Shown: positions 16,206 through 24,024 of the stretch, piece by piece | How positions within the stretch are numbered: the stretch's first letter is position 1 | Layout: every line of letters starts with the position of its first letter | Source: Solirubrobacteraceae bacterium | GTDB lineage: Bacteria; Actinomycetota; Thermoleophilia; Solirubrobacterales; Solirubrobacteraceae | Assembly: GCA_016462245.1 (NCBI GenBank) | Contig: JAEMTR010000002.1 | Location: forward strand, 1-39,628 | DNA: 39,628 bases | Direction of reading: 5' to 3' | Made by a program: the position numbers and the translations under genes | Notes under the pieces: generated by a model | Database searches by the model: none | The model's input: only the letters and a program-made list of their open reading frames with translations | What the model was told of the DNA's origin: nothing

Positions 16206-17206
16206 CAGACGCCCGCGGCGTTCGGTGTGACCGTGATCCCGCTGTCGGCGCTCTCGAGCACGGCCTCCGCGCTGGCGAGCGTCTCGAGCCCTTCGGCCAG
16301 GGTCACGACCTGCGAGTCGGCCGAGCCACCGAGCAGCTCAAGGAAGCGGTCGAGCTGCACTCGTAGCGGCTCGCGGCGGGCAATTGCGTAGCGCGTCACG
16401 TCACCTTCACTGACGCCGCGCAGCGACTGCGTCGCTCCCCACTCACTTCCGACGGCGCCGTTCTCGTAGAAGGTCAAGTCGGCGGTCAGCGTGTCGGCGA
16501 CGAGCATCCCGCGCTCGCCCAGCACGCGCGTGCGGCGCACCTTTGTCGGTGAGAGCCAGTCGACGATCGAGTTAAAGCTGACGCCGCTGGTAAGCGCTCC
16601 ACTGATTAGAACGAGATCCTCGTGCGGTCGACCCATCCGGTTCTGAGTCTGCCCGGAGAGCGAAGCGATCGGCGAGCCGCCGAGCCAGCGGACGAGATCG
16701 AGGTCGTGCGTTGCGAGGTCTTTGACTACGCCGACGTCGCGAATGCGATCGGGGAACGGGCCGACGCGCTCGGTCGCGATCAGGAATAGCTCACCAAGTT
16801 GGCCGTCGTTGACGCGCTGGCGCAGTTCGATCAGCGCCGGGTTGCAGCGCTCGACATGGCCAACGGCGCCGTGAACTCCCGCCGCCTCGACAATCTCGAT
16901 CAACTCGCGTCCGGCGGCGGCGCTGGCGGCAATCGGCTTCTCGACCAGCACGCTCGCTCCGCCGGCAGTCACTTCGCGCACGGCAGCGACGTGCTCTTCA
17001 GTCGGGACGGCGATGATCGCGAAGTCGAGTGGCCCAGCGGCAAGAAGTTCGGCGACCGAGCTGAAGACCAGCGCCGGGTCGCTTACCGCAGAGTGAGTGT
17101 CACCGGCCGGATCAACGGCACCGGCAAAGGCCACCTGAGGCGTGTCCTGCAGCAGCCTGGCGTGATGGCGGCCGATCATCCCCAGCCCCAAGACGGCTCC
17201 GTGCAT
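16205..17206 (-). CDS. Gfo/Idh/MocA oxidoreductase, WlbA/WbpB-like (UDP-sugar 3-dehydrogenase)
   Basis: 333 residues from ATG 17206. The NAD(P) loop VLGLGMIGRHHARLL starts at residue 4, so the longer in-frame reading from 17266 would add only non-family residues and cross the divergent gene. Other family marks are VEKPIA, GHVERCNP, and the VGPFPDRIRDVGVVKDLATHDLDLVRWL segment, which typifies the WlbA/UDP-GlcNAc(A) 3-dehydrogenase branch. Such enzymes oxidise C3 of UDP-GlcNAc(A) before transamination and acetylation. A DegT-type aminotransferase, needed next, is not in the window. Co-transcribed with the 6-dehydrogenase. Confidence 0.85.
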   Translation of the reverse strand: MHGAVLGLGMIGRHHARLLQDTPQVAFAGAVDPAGDTHSAVSDPALVFSSVAELLAAGPLDFAIIAVPTEEHVAAVREVTAGGASVLVEKPIAASAAAGRELIEIVEAAGVHGAVGHVERCNPALIELRQRVNDGQLGELFLIATERVGPFPDRIRDVGVVKDLATHDLDLVRWLGGSPIASLSGQTQNRMGRPHEDLVLISGALTSGVSFNSIVDWLSPTKVRRTRVLGERGMLVADTLTADLTFYENGAVGSEWGATQSLRGVSEGDVTRYAIARREPLRVQLDRFLELLGGSADSQVVTLAEGLETLASAEAVLESADSGITVTPNAAGV

Positions 17207-17241
17207 GGTCGGTTTGTTGTTGGCGTCACCCACGACGCCGT

Positions 17242-17248
17242 TAGGGTA
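17242..17248. promoter_or_regulatory. Overlapping divergent -10 elements
   Basis: The plus strand has TAGGGT at 17242-17247, predicting a start at 17254, one base before the acyltransferase GTG. The minus strand reads TACCCT over 17248-17243, predicting a start near 17236 and a 29-30-nt leader for the oxidoreductase. The two elements share five bases. Confidence 0.4.
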
Positions 17249-17254
17249 TCGGCC

Positions 17255-17910
17255 GTGGACGATCACCCTGCAAGCGAGCCGCTCGTCGCAAAATCAGCCT
17301 CAGTAGCCGACGACGTCGTATTTGGCGCCAATGTCGTGATCCACGAGGACGTCGTGATCGGCGCAGGCGTCGTGATTCAGGACAACGTCGTGCTAGGCAA
17401 GCTGCCGCTGCTGAGCGCCAGCTCCGCCACCCAGGGCGAGGCGCCGGGCGCACTGACGATCGGCGCCGGGGCACGGATCTGTTCCGGCGCGATCATTTTC
17501 GCCGGGTCAACTATTGGCGAGGGCACGATCATCGGCGACCAGGCCTACATCCGTGAGCGCGCCGTTATCGGTGAGCAGAGCGTGATCGGCCGAGCCAGCG
17601 GCGTTGACCCCGACGTCGTGATCGGCGACCACGTTTCGATTCAAAGCTCGGTCTACGTCACTGCCGGAACGGTGATCGAGGACGAGGTCTTCATCGGTCC
17701 CGGTGCGATAACAACCAACGATCGCCTGATCGGCGAACTAGATGGTCAGCTCGACGGCCCGACGCTCTGCCGGGGCTGCCGTATTGGGGCTGGCGCCGTT
17801 CTCCTCCCGGGGGTGCGGATCGGCGAGAAGGCGCTCGTTGCAGCCGGCGCAGTCGTCAGCGCTGACGTCGCCGACGGCGCGCTCGTCGTTGGCGTTCCCG
17901 CGCGCGAGCG

Positions 17911-17914
<4 letters not shown>
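17255..17914 (+). CDS. Left-handed beta-helix acyltransferase (WbpD-like N-acetyltransferase)
   Basis: 219 residues made almost wholly of hexapeptide repeats ([LIV]-G-x-x-x-x), e.g. VIGAGVVIQDNVVLG, IGEGTIIGDQAYI and VRIGEKALVAAGAVVSADV, ending in the family VVGVPARER. Such trimers use acetyl-CoA to acylate sugar amino groups. The gene is divergent from the WlbA-like oxidoreductase across 48 bp, so it is probably the N-acetyltransferase of the same pathway. Start GTG 17255 is chosen because it sits one base after the predicted transcript start and just before the first repeat; the frame stays open far upstream, but that part is antisense to the oxidoreductase. It overlaps the purA stop by 4 bp. 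Confidence 0.82.
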
Positions 17915-19218
<1,304 letters not shown>

Positions 19219-19227
19219 CAGCGAAGG

Positions 19228-19233
19228 AGTCTA
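19228..19233 (-). promoter_or_regulatory. Possible -10 element of purA
   Basis: Minus-strand TAGACT predicts a start at 19221, three bases before the ATG. No SD is present, which fits near-leaderless expression. Confidence 0.35.
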
Positions 19234-19240
19234 CGAGCCG

Positions 19241-19972
19241 CTAGGCCAAACGCAGGTCTGGCGCTGGCGGTTGGTCCTTGTCGCGCATGTCGACGGCCTC
19301 AAAACGACGCTGGTCTTGACCGAAGAGTGGGCAGAGTTCACACATCTCTTCGAGCCTCGAAACTGTCCGCTCGCCGATCTGCAAGGCGAGCTCGTCGCGC
19401 TCAAGATTTGTCGTGACGATGATCGAGCGCTGCGCCTCGTAGCGGGCGTTGACGATCGAATAGAGCTGCTCGAGGACCCAGGCGCTGGTCTTTTCGGCGC
19501 CAAGATCATCGATCTGGAGAAGGTCGATCTCTGCAAGGCGGTCGAGCAGATCGACGTAGCCGCCCTCGGCGTCATCTTCGAAGGTGCTGCGGATCTCCGC
19601 CAGCAGCCGCGGCAGCGAGTAGATAGCGACGCCGCGGCGGGCGTCGATTGCGGACTGCGAGACGAGCATCGCCAGCGTTGTCTTGCCGGTCCCCACGCCA
19701 CCGAAAAACCAGAGTCCGCGCCCTTCGGCGAGCCGCTGGTCGAGCTGGCGGACGTAGCTTTTGACGAGCTCGACCTGCGCCGAGGGCATCGAGCTGATCG
19801 GCGGGCGGTCGAATGATGCGCCGCGGTAGCGGCTTGGAATCACGGCCGAAAGCGAGCGCGAGCGCCTTGATGCCAGCAGCTGCTCGCGGCAGTGACAGGC
19901 GACGACGGCGTTGCCATCCGGCGTGTCGAGCCAGCCGGAGTCCTCGCAGTCGCTACAGGCGTAGCCGCTCAC
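19241..19972 (-). CDS. DnaI/DnaC-like AAA+ helicase loader
   Basis: 243 residues. The N-terminus has a Cys4 cluster (C6, C9, C26, C28) as in Bacillus DnaI, followed by an AAA+ ATPase: Walker A GGVGTGKTTLA, Walker B LLQIDDLGAE, sensor 1 IIVTTNLE, and a VSRLEEM arginine-bearing segment. IstB transposase helpers share the ATPase part but lack the N-terminal Cys cluster and sit beside istA, which is absent. The GTG start overlaps the dnaB stop (GTGA), so the protein is made together with the helicase it would load. Presence in an actinobacterium, where DciA is the usual loader, is notable. Confidence 0.82.
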   Translation of the reverse strand: MSGYACSDCEDSGWLDTPDGNAVVACHCREQLLASRRSRSLSAVIPSRYRGASFDRPPISSMPSAQVELVKSYVRQLDQRLAEGRGLWFFGGVGTGKTTLAMLVSQSAIDARRGVAIYSLPRLLAEIRSTFEDDAEGGYVDLLDRLAEIDLLQIDDLGAEKTSAWVLEQLYSIVNARYEAQRSIIVTTNLERDELALQIGERTVSRLEEMCELCPLFGQDQRRFEAVDMRDKDQPPAPDLRLA

Positions 19973-21360
19973 GCCGCGTCCAGCGCAATGTTGCGGAAGC
20001 GCGGGTACTCGTGCTGGAAGGTCAGCTCGACCATTCCAAGCGCGCCGTTGCGGTGCTTGCCGATGATTAGCTCGCCGACGCCCGGCTTCTCTGAGTTCTC
20101 TTTGTTGTAGTACTCATCGCGATAGATGAACATCACGAGGTCGGCGTCCTGCTCGATCTGTCCCGATTCGCGCAGGTCCGAGAGCATCGGCCGTTTGTCG
20201 GGCCGCGACTCGACTCCACGCGATAGCTGCGAGAGCGCGATAACCGGGACCTTCAGCTCACGCGCGAGGATCTTCAGTCCACGGCTCATCTCGCCGACCT
20301 GCTGAACGCGATTGTCGTAGCGGCCGTCGGCGCGCATTAGCTGCAGGTAGTCGATGATTATTAGCCCAAGGCCACCCTCGTCGCGCAGGCTCTGATGGAG
20401 GCGGCGCGCCTTGGCGCGGATGTCGAGTAGGCCGATGTCGGAGGAATCGTCGACGTAGAGCTTCGAGTTTTCGTACTCGCCGGCGACCTTCAGCACGCGC
20501 TGCCACTTCTCGTCGCGGACGCGGCCTTTGCGCAGGTCATCGCCTTTGATTGTCGCCTGTGAGGCGATGAAGCGCTGGGCTAGCTCGCCCTCTGACATCT
20601 CGAGCGAGAAGAGCGCTACCGGGCGCGGGTTCTTCTTATCGAGCGCGACGTTCTCAGCGATGTTCGTGACCAGCGCCGACTTACCCATCGATGGGCGTGC
20701 GGCGATGATGATCAAGTTGCCTGGCTGGAAGCCACCGGTGATCTGATCAAGGTCGGCAAAGCCGGAGGGGATCCCTGTGATCGACTCACCGCGCTTGGCG
20801 AGGTCGTCCCAGCGTTGGAGCTCTTGGTGGAGAACGTCGCCGACGGCGCGGAAGTCTTGACCGCCGTCGCCCATTCGGATCTCAAGGATCGAGCGCTCGG
20901 CCTCGTCGACGATCTGCTGCGGGTCGCCGTCGCGGGTGTAGACGCTGGACTGAATTCGGTAGGAGGTGTCGAGCAGTCGCCTCAGGTGCGCCGTTTCGCG
21001 AACGATCTCGGCGTAGCGGCGTAGGTTGCCGACCGCCGGCACGGCCGTGACGAGCGCCTGAATCGCCTCTTCTCCGCCGGCCTCCTCCAGCTTGCCAACC
21101 GACTTGAGCTCTTCCGTGACGCTGAGAACGTCGATCTCGCTGCCACGGTCGAAGAGTCCCAGCAGAGCCTCGAAGATCACGCGGTGACGGGCGCGGTAGA
21201 AGTCTGCGGCCGTTATCTCCTCCTCAACGACGTAGGCGTAGTGAGCCTTCTCGGAGAGAATGATTGCGCCAAGGATCGCCTGCTCGGATTCGATCGAGTG
21301 GGGCGGTAGCGTGGCCTGCGGATCGGTCGGTGACCCGTGTGGCTGAGCGGTCGTTGCCAT
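19969..21360 (-). CDS. dnaB: Replicative DNA helicase DnaB
   Basis: Hexameric 5'-3' helicase of the replication fork, 463 residues. The N-terminal helical domain (SIESEQAILGAII) is followed by a RecA-like ATPase with Walker A ARPSMGKSALVTN, catalytic Glu in FSLEMSEGELAQR, Walker B LIIIDYLQLM, and the QLSRGVESRPDKRPMLSDLRESG block ending in an arginine finger region. No intein is present at the usual insertion points. It is the first gene of the dnaB-loader-purA series and is separated from rplI by 101 bp that contain two hairpins and a near-leaderless promoter. Confidence 0.97.
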   Translation of the reverse strand: MATTAQPHGSPTDPQATLPPHSIESEQAILGAIILSEKAHYAYVVEEEITAADFYRARHRVIFEALLGLFDRGSEIDVLSVTEELKSVGKLEEAGGEEAIQALVTAVPAVGNLRRYAEIVRETAHLRRLLDTSYRIQSSVYTRDGDPQQIVDEAERSILEIRMGDGGQDFRAVGDVLHQELQRWDDLAKRGESITGIPSGFADLDQITGGFQPGNLIIIAARPSMGKSALVTNIAENVALDKKNPRPVALFSLEMSEGELAQRFIASQATIKGDDLRKGRVRDEKWQRVLKVAGEYENSKLYVDDSSDIGLLDIRAKARRLHQSLRDEGGLGLIIIDYLQLMRADGRYDNRVQQVGEMSRGLKILARELKVPVIALSQLSRGVESRPDKRPMLSDLRESGQIEQDADLVMFIYRDEYYNKENSEKPGVGELIIGKHRNGALGMVELTFQHEYPRFRNIALDAA

Positions 21361-21369
21361 TACCGTTCG

Positions 21370-21375
21370 AAGCTA
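21370..21375 (-). promoter_or_regulatory. -10 element of dnaB (near-leaderless)
   Basis: Minus-strand TAGCTT predicts a start at 21363, three bases before the dnaB ATG; no SD. Confidence 0.4.
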
Positions 21376-21404
21376 CCAACGCGATCGGGTGTTGTGCACA
21401 CGCT

Positions 21405-21425
21405 CTTGCCGCAATTGGCGGCAAG
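21405..21425 (-). terminator. Hairpin 2 between rplI and dnaB
   Basis: An 8-bp perfect stem (CTTGCCGC with GCGGCAAG) and a 5-nt loop. No T-run follows on either strand, so it may be an attenuator, RNA-stability element or operator rather than an intrinsic terminator. Confidence 0.4.
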
Positions 21426-21435
21426 TTGTTTCAAA

Positions 21436-21450
21436 GCCGCTACTAGCGGC
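21436..21450 (-). terminator. Hairpin 1 after rplI (weak intrinsic terminator)
   Basis: GCCGCTA and TAGCGGC are perfect inverted arms about a single central base, 12 nt after the rplI stop; on the minus strand TTT then GAAA follows. It could end or attenuate the rpsF-ssb-rpsR-rplI transcript. Confidence 0.45.
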
Positions 21451-21461
21451 GTGCGCGACGG

Positions 21462-21911
21462 TTACTGCTCGGCGACGATCGTCGTGACCGTGGCTTTGAT
21501 GCCGACGGCCAGATCGATCTCAACGCTGTGCGAGCCGATCTCTTTGATCGGCGCGGCGAGGTGGATTTTGCGCTTGTCGATCTCAACTGCTCGTGCTTCA
21601 AGAATTGCGTCGGCGATGTCTTGTGGAGTGACCGAGCCGAAGAGGCGGCCGTCTTCTCCGGCCGGGGCCGTGATCGTCAGCGTCGTAGCGCTGAGCAGGT
21701 CGGCGAGCTCCTGCGAGTCGTTCGCGGCTTGGGCGCGCTCAGCGGCGGCAGCTGCGTAAGCGATTTCGGCGGCGGCGATAGATGAGGCGGTTGCGGCCTG
21801 AGCCAGTTTGCGCGGCAGCAGGTAGTTGCGCAGGTAGCCCTTCGAGACGACAACCAGCGAGCCCTTGTGGCCAAGGTTGTCAACGTCCTTGAGCAGAATT
21901 GCCTCAGGCAT
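21462..21911 (-). CDS. rplI: 50S ribosomal protein L9
   Basis: 149 residues with the complete two-domain L9 pattern: the N-terminal 23S rRNA-binding domain (ILLKDVDNLGHKGSLVVVSKGYLRNYLLPRKLA), a long connecting helix rich in Ala, and the C-terminal domain (DGRLFGSVTPQDIADAI). Its ATG overlaps the rpsR stop by one base. The order rpsF-ssb-rpsR-rplI is the usual bacterial arrangement. Confidence 0.97.
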   Translation of the reverse strand: MPEAILLKDVDNLGHKGSLVVVSKGYLRNYLLPRKLAQAATASSIAAAEIAYAAAAAERAQAANDSQELADLLSATTLTITAPAGEDGRLFGSVTPQDIADAILEARAVEIDKRKIHLAAPIKEIGSHSVEIDLAVGIKATVTTIVAEQ

Positions 21912-22237
21912 TAGTCGCGGTCCCGGTCGCGGTCACGGCCGCGGCGTGGGCGTGTGCCTTCGTTGGCCGGCTCACCGGCGTAAGGGATCAATGCCAGCTC
22001 GCGTGAGCGCTTGACGGCTTCGGCCAGCTGCGTCTGGTGACGGCGGCAGAGGCCCGTCATTCCACGCGAGCGAATCTTGCCGCGCTCGGAGGTAAAGCGC
22101 TTGAGCATCGGTACGTCTTTGTAATCGATGTGGACGATCTTGTCCTTGCAGCAGGCGCAGGACTTGCGACGACCGCTGATTGGGCCGCCCTTCTTGTCCT
22201 TACGGCGTGCTGAGTTGGTTTCTTTCTTCTTAGCCAC
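21911..22237 (-). CDS. rpsR: 30S ribosomal protein S18, zinc-binding (C+) form with an Arg-Asp tail
   Basis: 108 residues. Potential zinc ligands C27, C30, C64 and H67 mark the C+ type of S18, known in other actinobacteria where a metal-free paralogue may exist elsewhere. The rRNA-contact block FTSERGKIRSRGMTG is intact. The C-terminus extends beyond the family end into a repeated Arg-Asp run (RDRDRDRD), an unusual low-complexity tail. The GTG start at 22237 is used; the AKKKETN N-terminus fits. Upstream lie 144 bp of strongly folded DNA rather than the tight spacing normal after ssb. Confidence 0.95.
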   Translation of the reverse strand: MAKKKETNSARRKDKKGGPISGRRKSCACCKDKIVHIDYKDVPMLKRFTSERGKIRSRGMTGLCRRHQTQLAEAVKRSRELALIPYAGEPANEGTRPRRGRDRDRDRD

Positions 22238-22265
22238 TGAGCTGTCTCTGACTCTCGTTCTTCGT

Positions 22266-22306
22266 GGAAACGCGCGCCGATCGGCGCGCGCTGGAACACA
22301 GTTTCC
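22266..22306 (-). promoter_or_regulatory. Nested stem-loop before rpsR with a 20-bp perfect palindrome
   Basis: Bases 22271-22290 form a 20-bp perfect palindrome of CG alternation around GATC. GGAAAC at 22266-22271 and GTTTCC at 22301-22306 form outer inverted arms. On the minus strand this is a long hairpin ending about 29 nt before the rpsR start. Candidate autoregulatory leader, attenuator or operator. Confidence 0.5.
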
Positions 22307-22310
22307 GCCG

Positions 22311-22330
22311 GCAGCGTGAAAAAACGCTGC
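22311..22330 (-). promoter_or_regulatory. Second stem-loop in the ssb-rpsR gap
   Basis: Six-bp perfect stem GCAGCG/CGCTGC closing an 8-nt loop that is T-rich on the minus strand (T6). Confidence 0.45.
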
Positions 22331-22344
22331 TGCGAGCCAAAGAG

Positions 22345-22360
22345 TAGCGCTTCAGCGCTA
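22345..22360 (-). promoter_or_regulatory. Third stem-loop, just after the ssb stop
   Basis: TAGCGC and GCGCTA pair across a 4-nt loop, with CTCTTT following on the minus strand. Could be a weak terminator after ssb; the T-rich hairpin at 22311 lies directly downstream. Confidence 0.45.
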
Positions 22361-22381
22361 TTTACTCAGTCTGCCGCGAGG

Positions 22382-22849
22382 CTAGAACGGGATGTCGTCT
22401 TCGCCAGCAGCTGCCGGAGCACCGGCAGGAGCGGTAGCGAAGTCGCTGGTGTCGGTCGGCACGTCGGAGGCCGGCGTGAAGCCACCCTGTCCGCCGGCTG
22501 CGTCATCGCGCGGCCCGCTGAGGAACTGAACGCTGTCGGCGATGATGTCGACTGCCTGGCGCTTGTTGCCCTCAGGCGTCTCCCACTCGCGCCACTCGAG
22601 CCGTCCGTCGACCGCGACGCCGCGACCCTTGGCGAGGTACTTGGCGCAGTTTTCACCTTGGGCGCCCCAGACGGTTACGTCGAAGTAGTTCGGCTTGTCG
22701 ACCCATTCGCCGGATGCGCTGTCCTTGCGCCGCGTGTTGCAGGCGACGCGAAGCTTGCAGACCGAATTGCCGCTTGGCAGAGCCCGCAGTTCAGGATCGG
22801 AGGTCAGGTTTCCGGTGATGATCACGCGGTTGATATTTGAAGCGGCCAT
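22382..22849 (-). CDS. ssb: Single-stranded DNA-binding protein
   Basis: 155 residues: an OB-fold domain (NRVIITGNLTSDPELR, YFDVTVWGAQGENCAKYL, GRGVAVDGRLEWREWETPEG) and a flexible Gly/Ala/Pro-rich tail ending in the acidic EDDIPF tip that recruits replication and repair partners. The ATG at 22849 is preferred over the in-frame ATG at 22867 because AAAGGA at 22859-22864 is a good SD nine bases ahead of it and the family begins MAxxNxxxITGNL. It lies 160 bp after the rpsF stop, more than usual, and may have its own transcript start. Confidence 0.96.
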   Translation of the reverse strand: MAASNINRVIITGNLTSDPELRALPSGNSVCKLRVACNTRRKDSASGEWVDKPNYFDVTVWGAQGENCAKYLAKGRGVAVDGRLEWREWETPEGNKRQAVDIIADSVQFLSGPRDDAAGGQGGFTPASDVPTDTSDFATAPAGAPAAAGEDDIPF

Positions 22850-22858
22850 AAGAGTCGG

Positions 22859-22864
22859 TCCTTT
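22859..22864 (-). promoter_or_regulatory. Ribosome binding site of ssb
   Basis: Minus-strand AAAGGA, nine bases before the ATG; it decides the start and contrasts with the SD-less leaderless-type genes around it. A GGGCGCCC/CGCCC inverted repeat lies directly upstream (22870-22886). Confidence 0.65.
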
Positions 22865-23009
22865 CACTGGGCGCCCAAAACGCCCGGATCAGTTTCATTC
22901 GTTTAGTGCCGCGAGTCTAAAGCGCGGCTCGGCGACGGTTAGCGATCAAGCCGCAATTTGCGCACTTGTTTTACGGTCGCGTTGCGATTCGTAAATCTGA
23001 CAGCGCTGT

Positions 23010-23552
23010 TTAGGCGGCTGGCGGGGCGTCGGAGGCTTCGGCCTCTGCGACTGCCTCTTCGACGGCGACTTCAGCGATCGCCTCTTCGACGATCTCTTCA
23101 GCTACTGCCTCTTCAACGACTGCCTCGATCACTGCTTCTTCAGCAGCTTCTTCGATCACAGCGGCTTCCACGGCCTCAGCAGCGACCTCTACCTCAGCGA
23201 CTACTTCAGCCACCGCAGGCGGCGCTTCTTGGCGCAGATCGGGGGGATCGCCGACGCCTGCGCGCAGCTTGATGATCCGGAAGCGGGTCACGCCGTCGGT
23301 GATGCGGAGCGTGCGCTGCAGCTGCTCTAGCACGCTATTTGGCCCATGGAACTGAACTAGGTCGTACTCGGCGTTGGCCTCATGGTTGATCTCGAAGGCC
23401 ATCTTGCGATTGCCGTAATCGTGATCGCCAATGATTGAGCCGCCTTGCTCGATCATCGCTTTGACGTCGCTACGAATTTTCGTACGCGTCGCCTGCTCGG
23501 CCTTAGGGTCGAGCATCAGCATCAGATCGTAGGTTGGAGCAGGGGCCACCAT
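23010..23552 (-). CDS. rpsF: 30S ribosomal protein S6 with a long Ala/Glu/Val tail
   Basis: 180 residues against ~95-135 for most S6 proteins. The ferredoxin-like core (YDLMLMLDP, YGNRKMAFEINHEANAEYDLVQF, LRITDGVTRFRI) occupies 1-100. From about 111 the chain is an 70-residue acidic helix made of Ala, Glu, Val and Ile in short imperfect repeats (EEAVxEA-like). Acidic extensions occur on S6 elsewhere (E. coli S6 receives added glutamates), but this length is odd. First gene of the ribosomal/replication run; the predicted mRNA leader is only about 4 nt. Confidence 0.94.
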   Translation of the reverse strand: MVAPAPTYDLMLMLDPKAEQATRTKIRSDVKAMIEQGGSIIGDHDYGNRKMAFEINHEANAEYDLVQFHGPNSVLEQLQRTLRITDGVTRFRIIKLRAGVGDPPDLRQEAPPAVAEVVAEVEVAAEAVEAAVIEEAAEEAVIEAVVEEAVAEEIVEEAIAEVAVEEAVAEAEASDAPPAA

Positions 23553-23562
23553 TCGGCTCGCG

Positions 23563-23568
23563 ACGATA
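23563..23568 (-). promoter_or_regulatory. Extended -10 of rpsF (near-leaderless)
   Basis: Minus-strand TGC-TATCGT gives a TGn-extended TAnnnT element and a start at 23556, four bases before the ATG. The infA promoter has nearly the same TGCTAnnGT sequence. Confidence 0.45.
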
Positions 23569-23691
23569 GCAGGGGGTGAAGCTTTCGGGCCTGTAGCTAA
23601 GGGGGTTATCGCCCGTCGCCGGATACCACCAACGCTGCGAACGCCGCTTCAGCTGGCCGCTGCCCTGGCGCTAATTGCGCTCGTCTTTGGC

Positions 23692-24003
23692 TTGCCGCGG
23701 CTGCGCCAGCAGCCACCACCAATTCCCGACCCTACGCCTCAGCCCTTGGTTGAAGCGCCGGCGCCCGTGCCGACGGCTGTGCCGAGCGAAGCGCTGGCCA
23801 AAGAACCGCGCGATCGGCCAAGACGCACCAGCGGTGGCTCAAAGTCTCGACCGAAGCGCCGGGCGGCGGGGAAGAAGAGGCGGCCACCGAAGCCGCTAGC
23901 TGCCCCGTCGCCACAAGCAGCGGTGCAGCCAGCTCCAACGTCGCAGCCGGCTCGGCCGATCTCTGCAGCGGCCGCTCCTGCGCGTCAGTTCGGCTGGCCG
24001 TAG
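23692..24003 (+). CDS. Small Pro/Ala/Lys-rich membrane-anchored protein, start uncertain
   Basis: No family recognised. From TTG 23692 the product is 103 residues of Pro, Ala, Lys and Arg with no globular segment. However, the same frame is open back to 23536 and codons about 23644-23706 encode a clear hydrophobic helix (LQLAAALALIALVFGLPRL) preceded by basic residues (ARRRIPPTLR), i.e. a good N-terminal anchor. No ATG, GTG or TTG lies upstream of the helix in frame; CTG at 23635 is the nearest plausible start. It is divergent from rpsF and its stop is 22 bp before the opposing GT20 gene's end. Real but start unresolved, or a decayed gene. Confidence 0.4.
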   Translation: MPRLRQQPPPIPDPTPQPLVEAPAPVPTAVPSEALAKEPRDRPRRTSGGSKSRPKRRAAGKKRRPPKPLAAPSPQAAVQPAPTSQPARPISAAAAPARQFGWP

Positions 24004-24024
24004 TCGGCCTGAGCTGCTCGCCGC

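Noticed and set aside
16799..17254. N-terminal extension of the acyltransferase
   Set aside because: It is the complement of the oxidoreductase coding region; hexapeptide repeats start only after 17255.
19969..21360. Intein in dnaB
   Set aside because: The helicase motifs are continuous and length is normal (463 residues).
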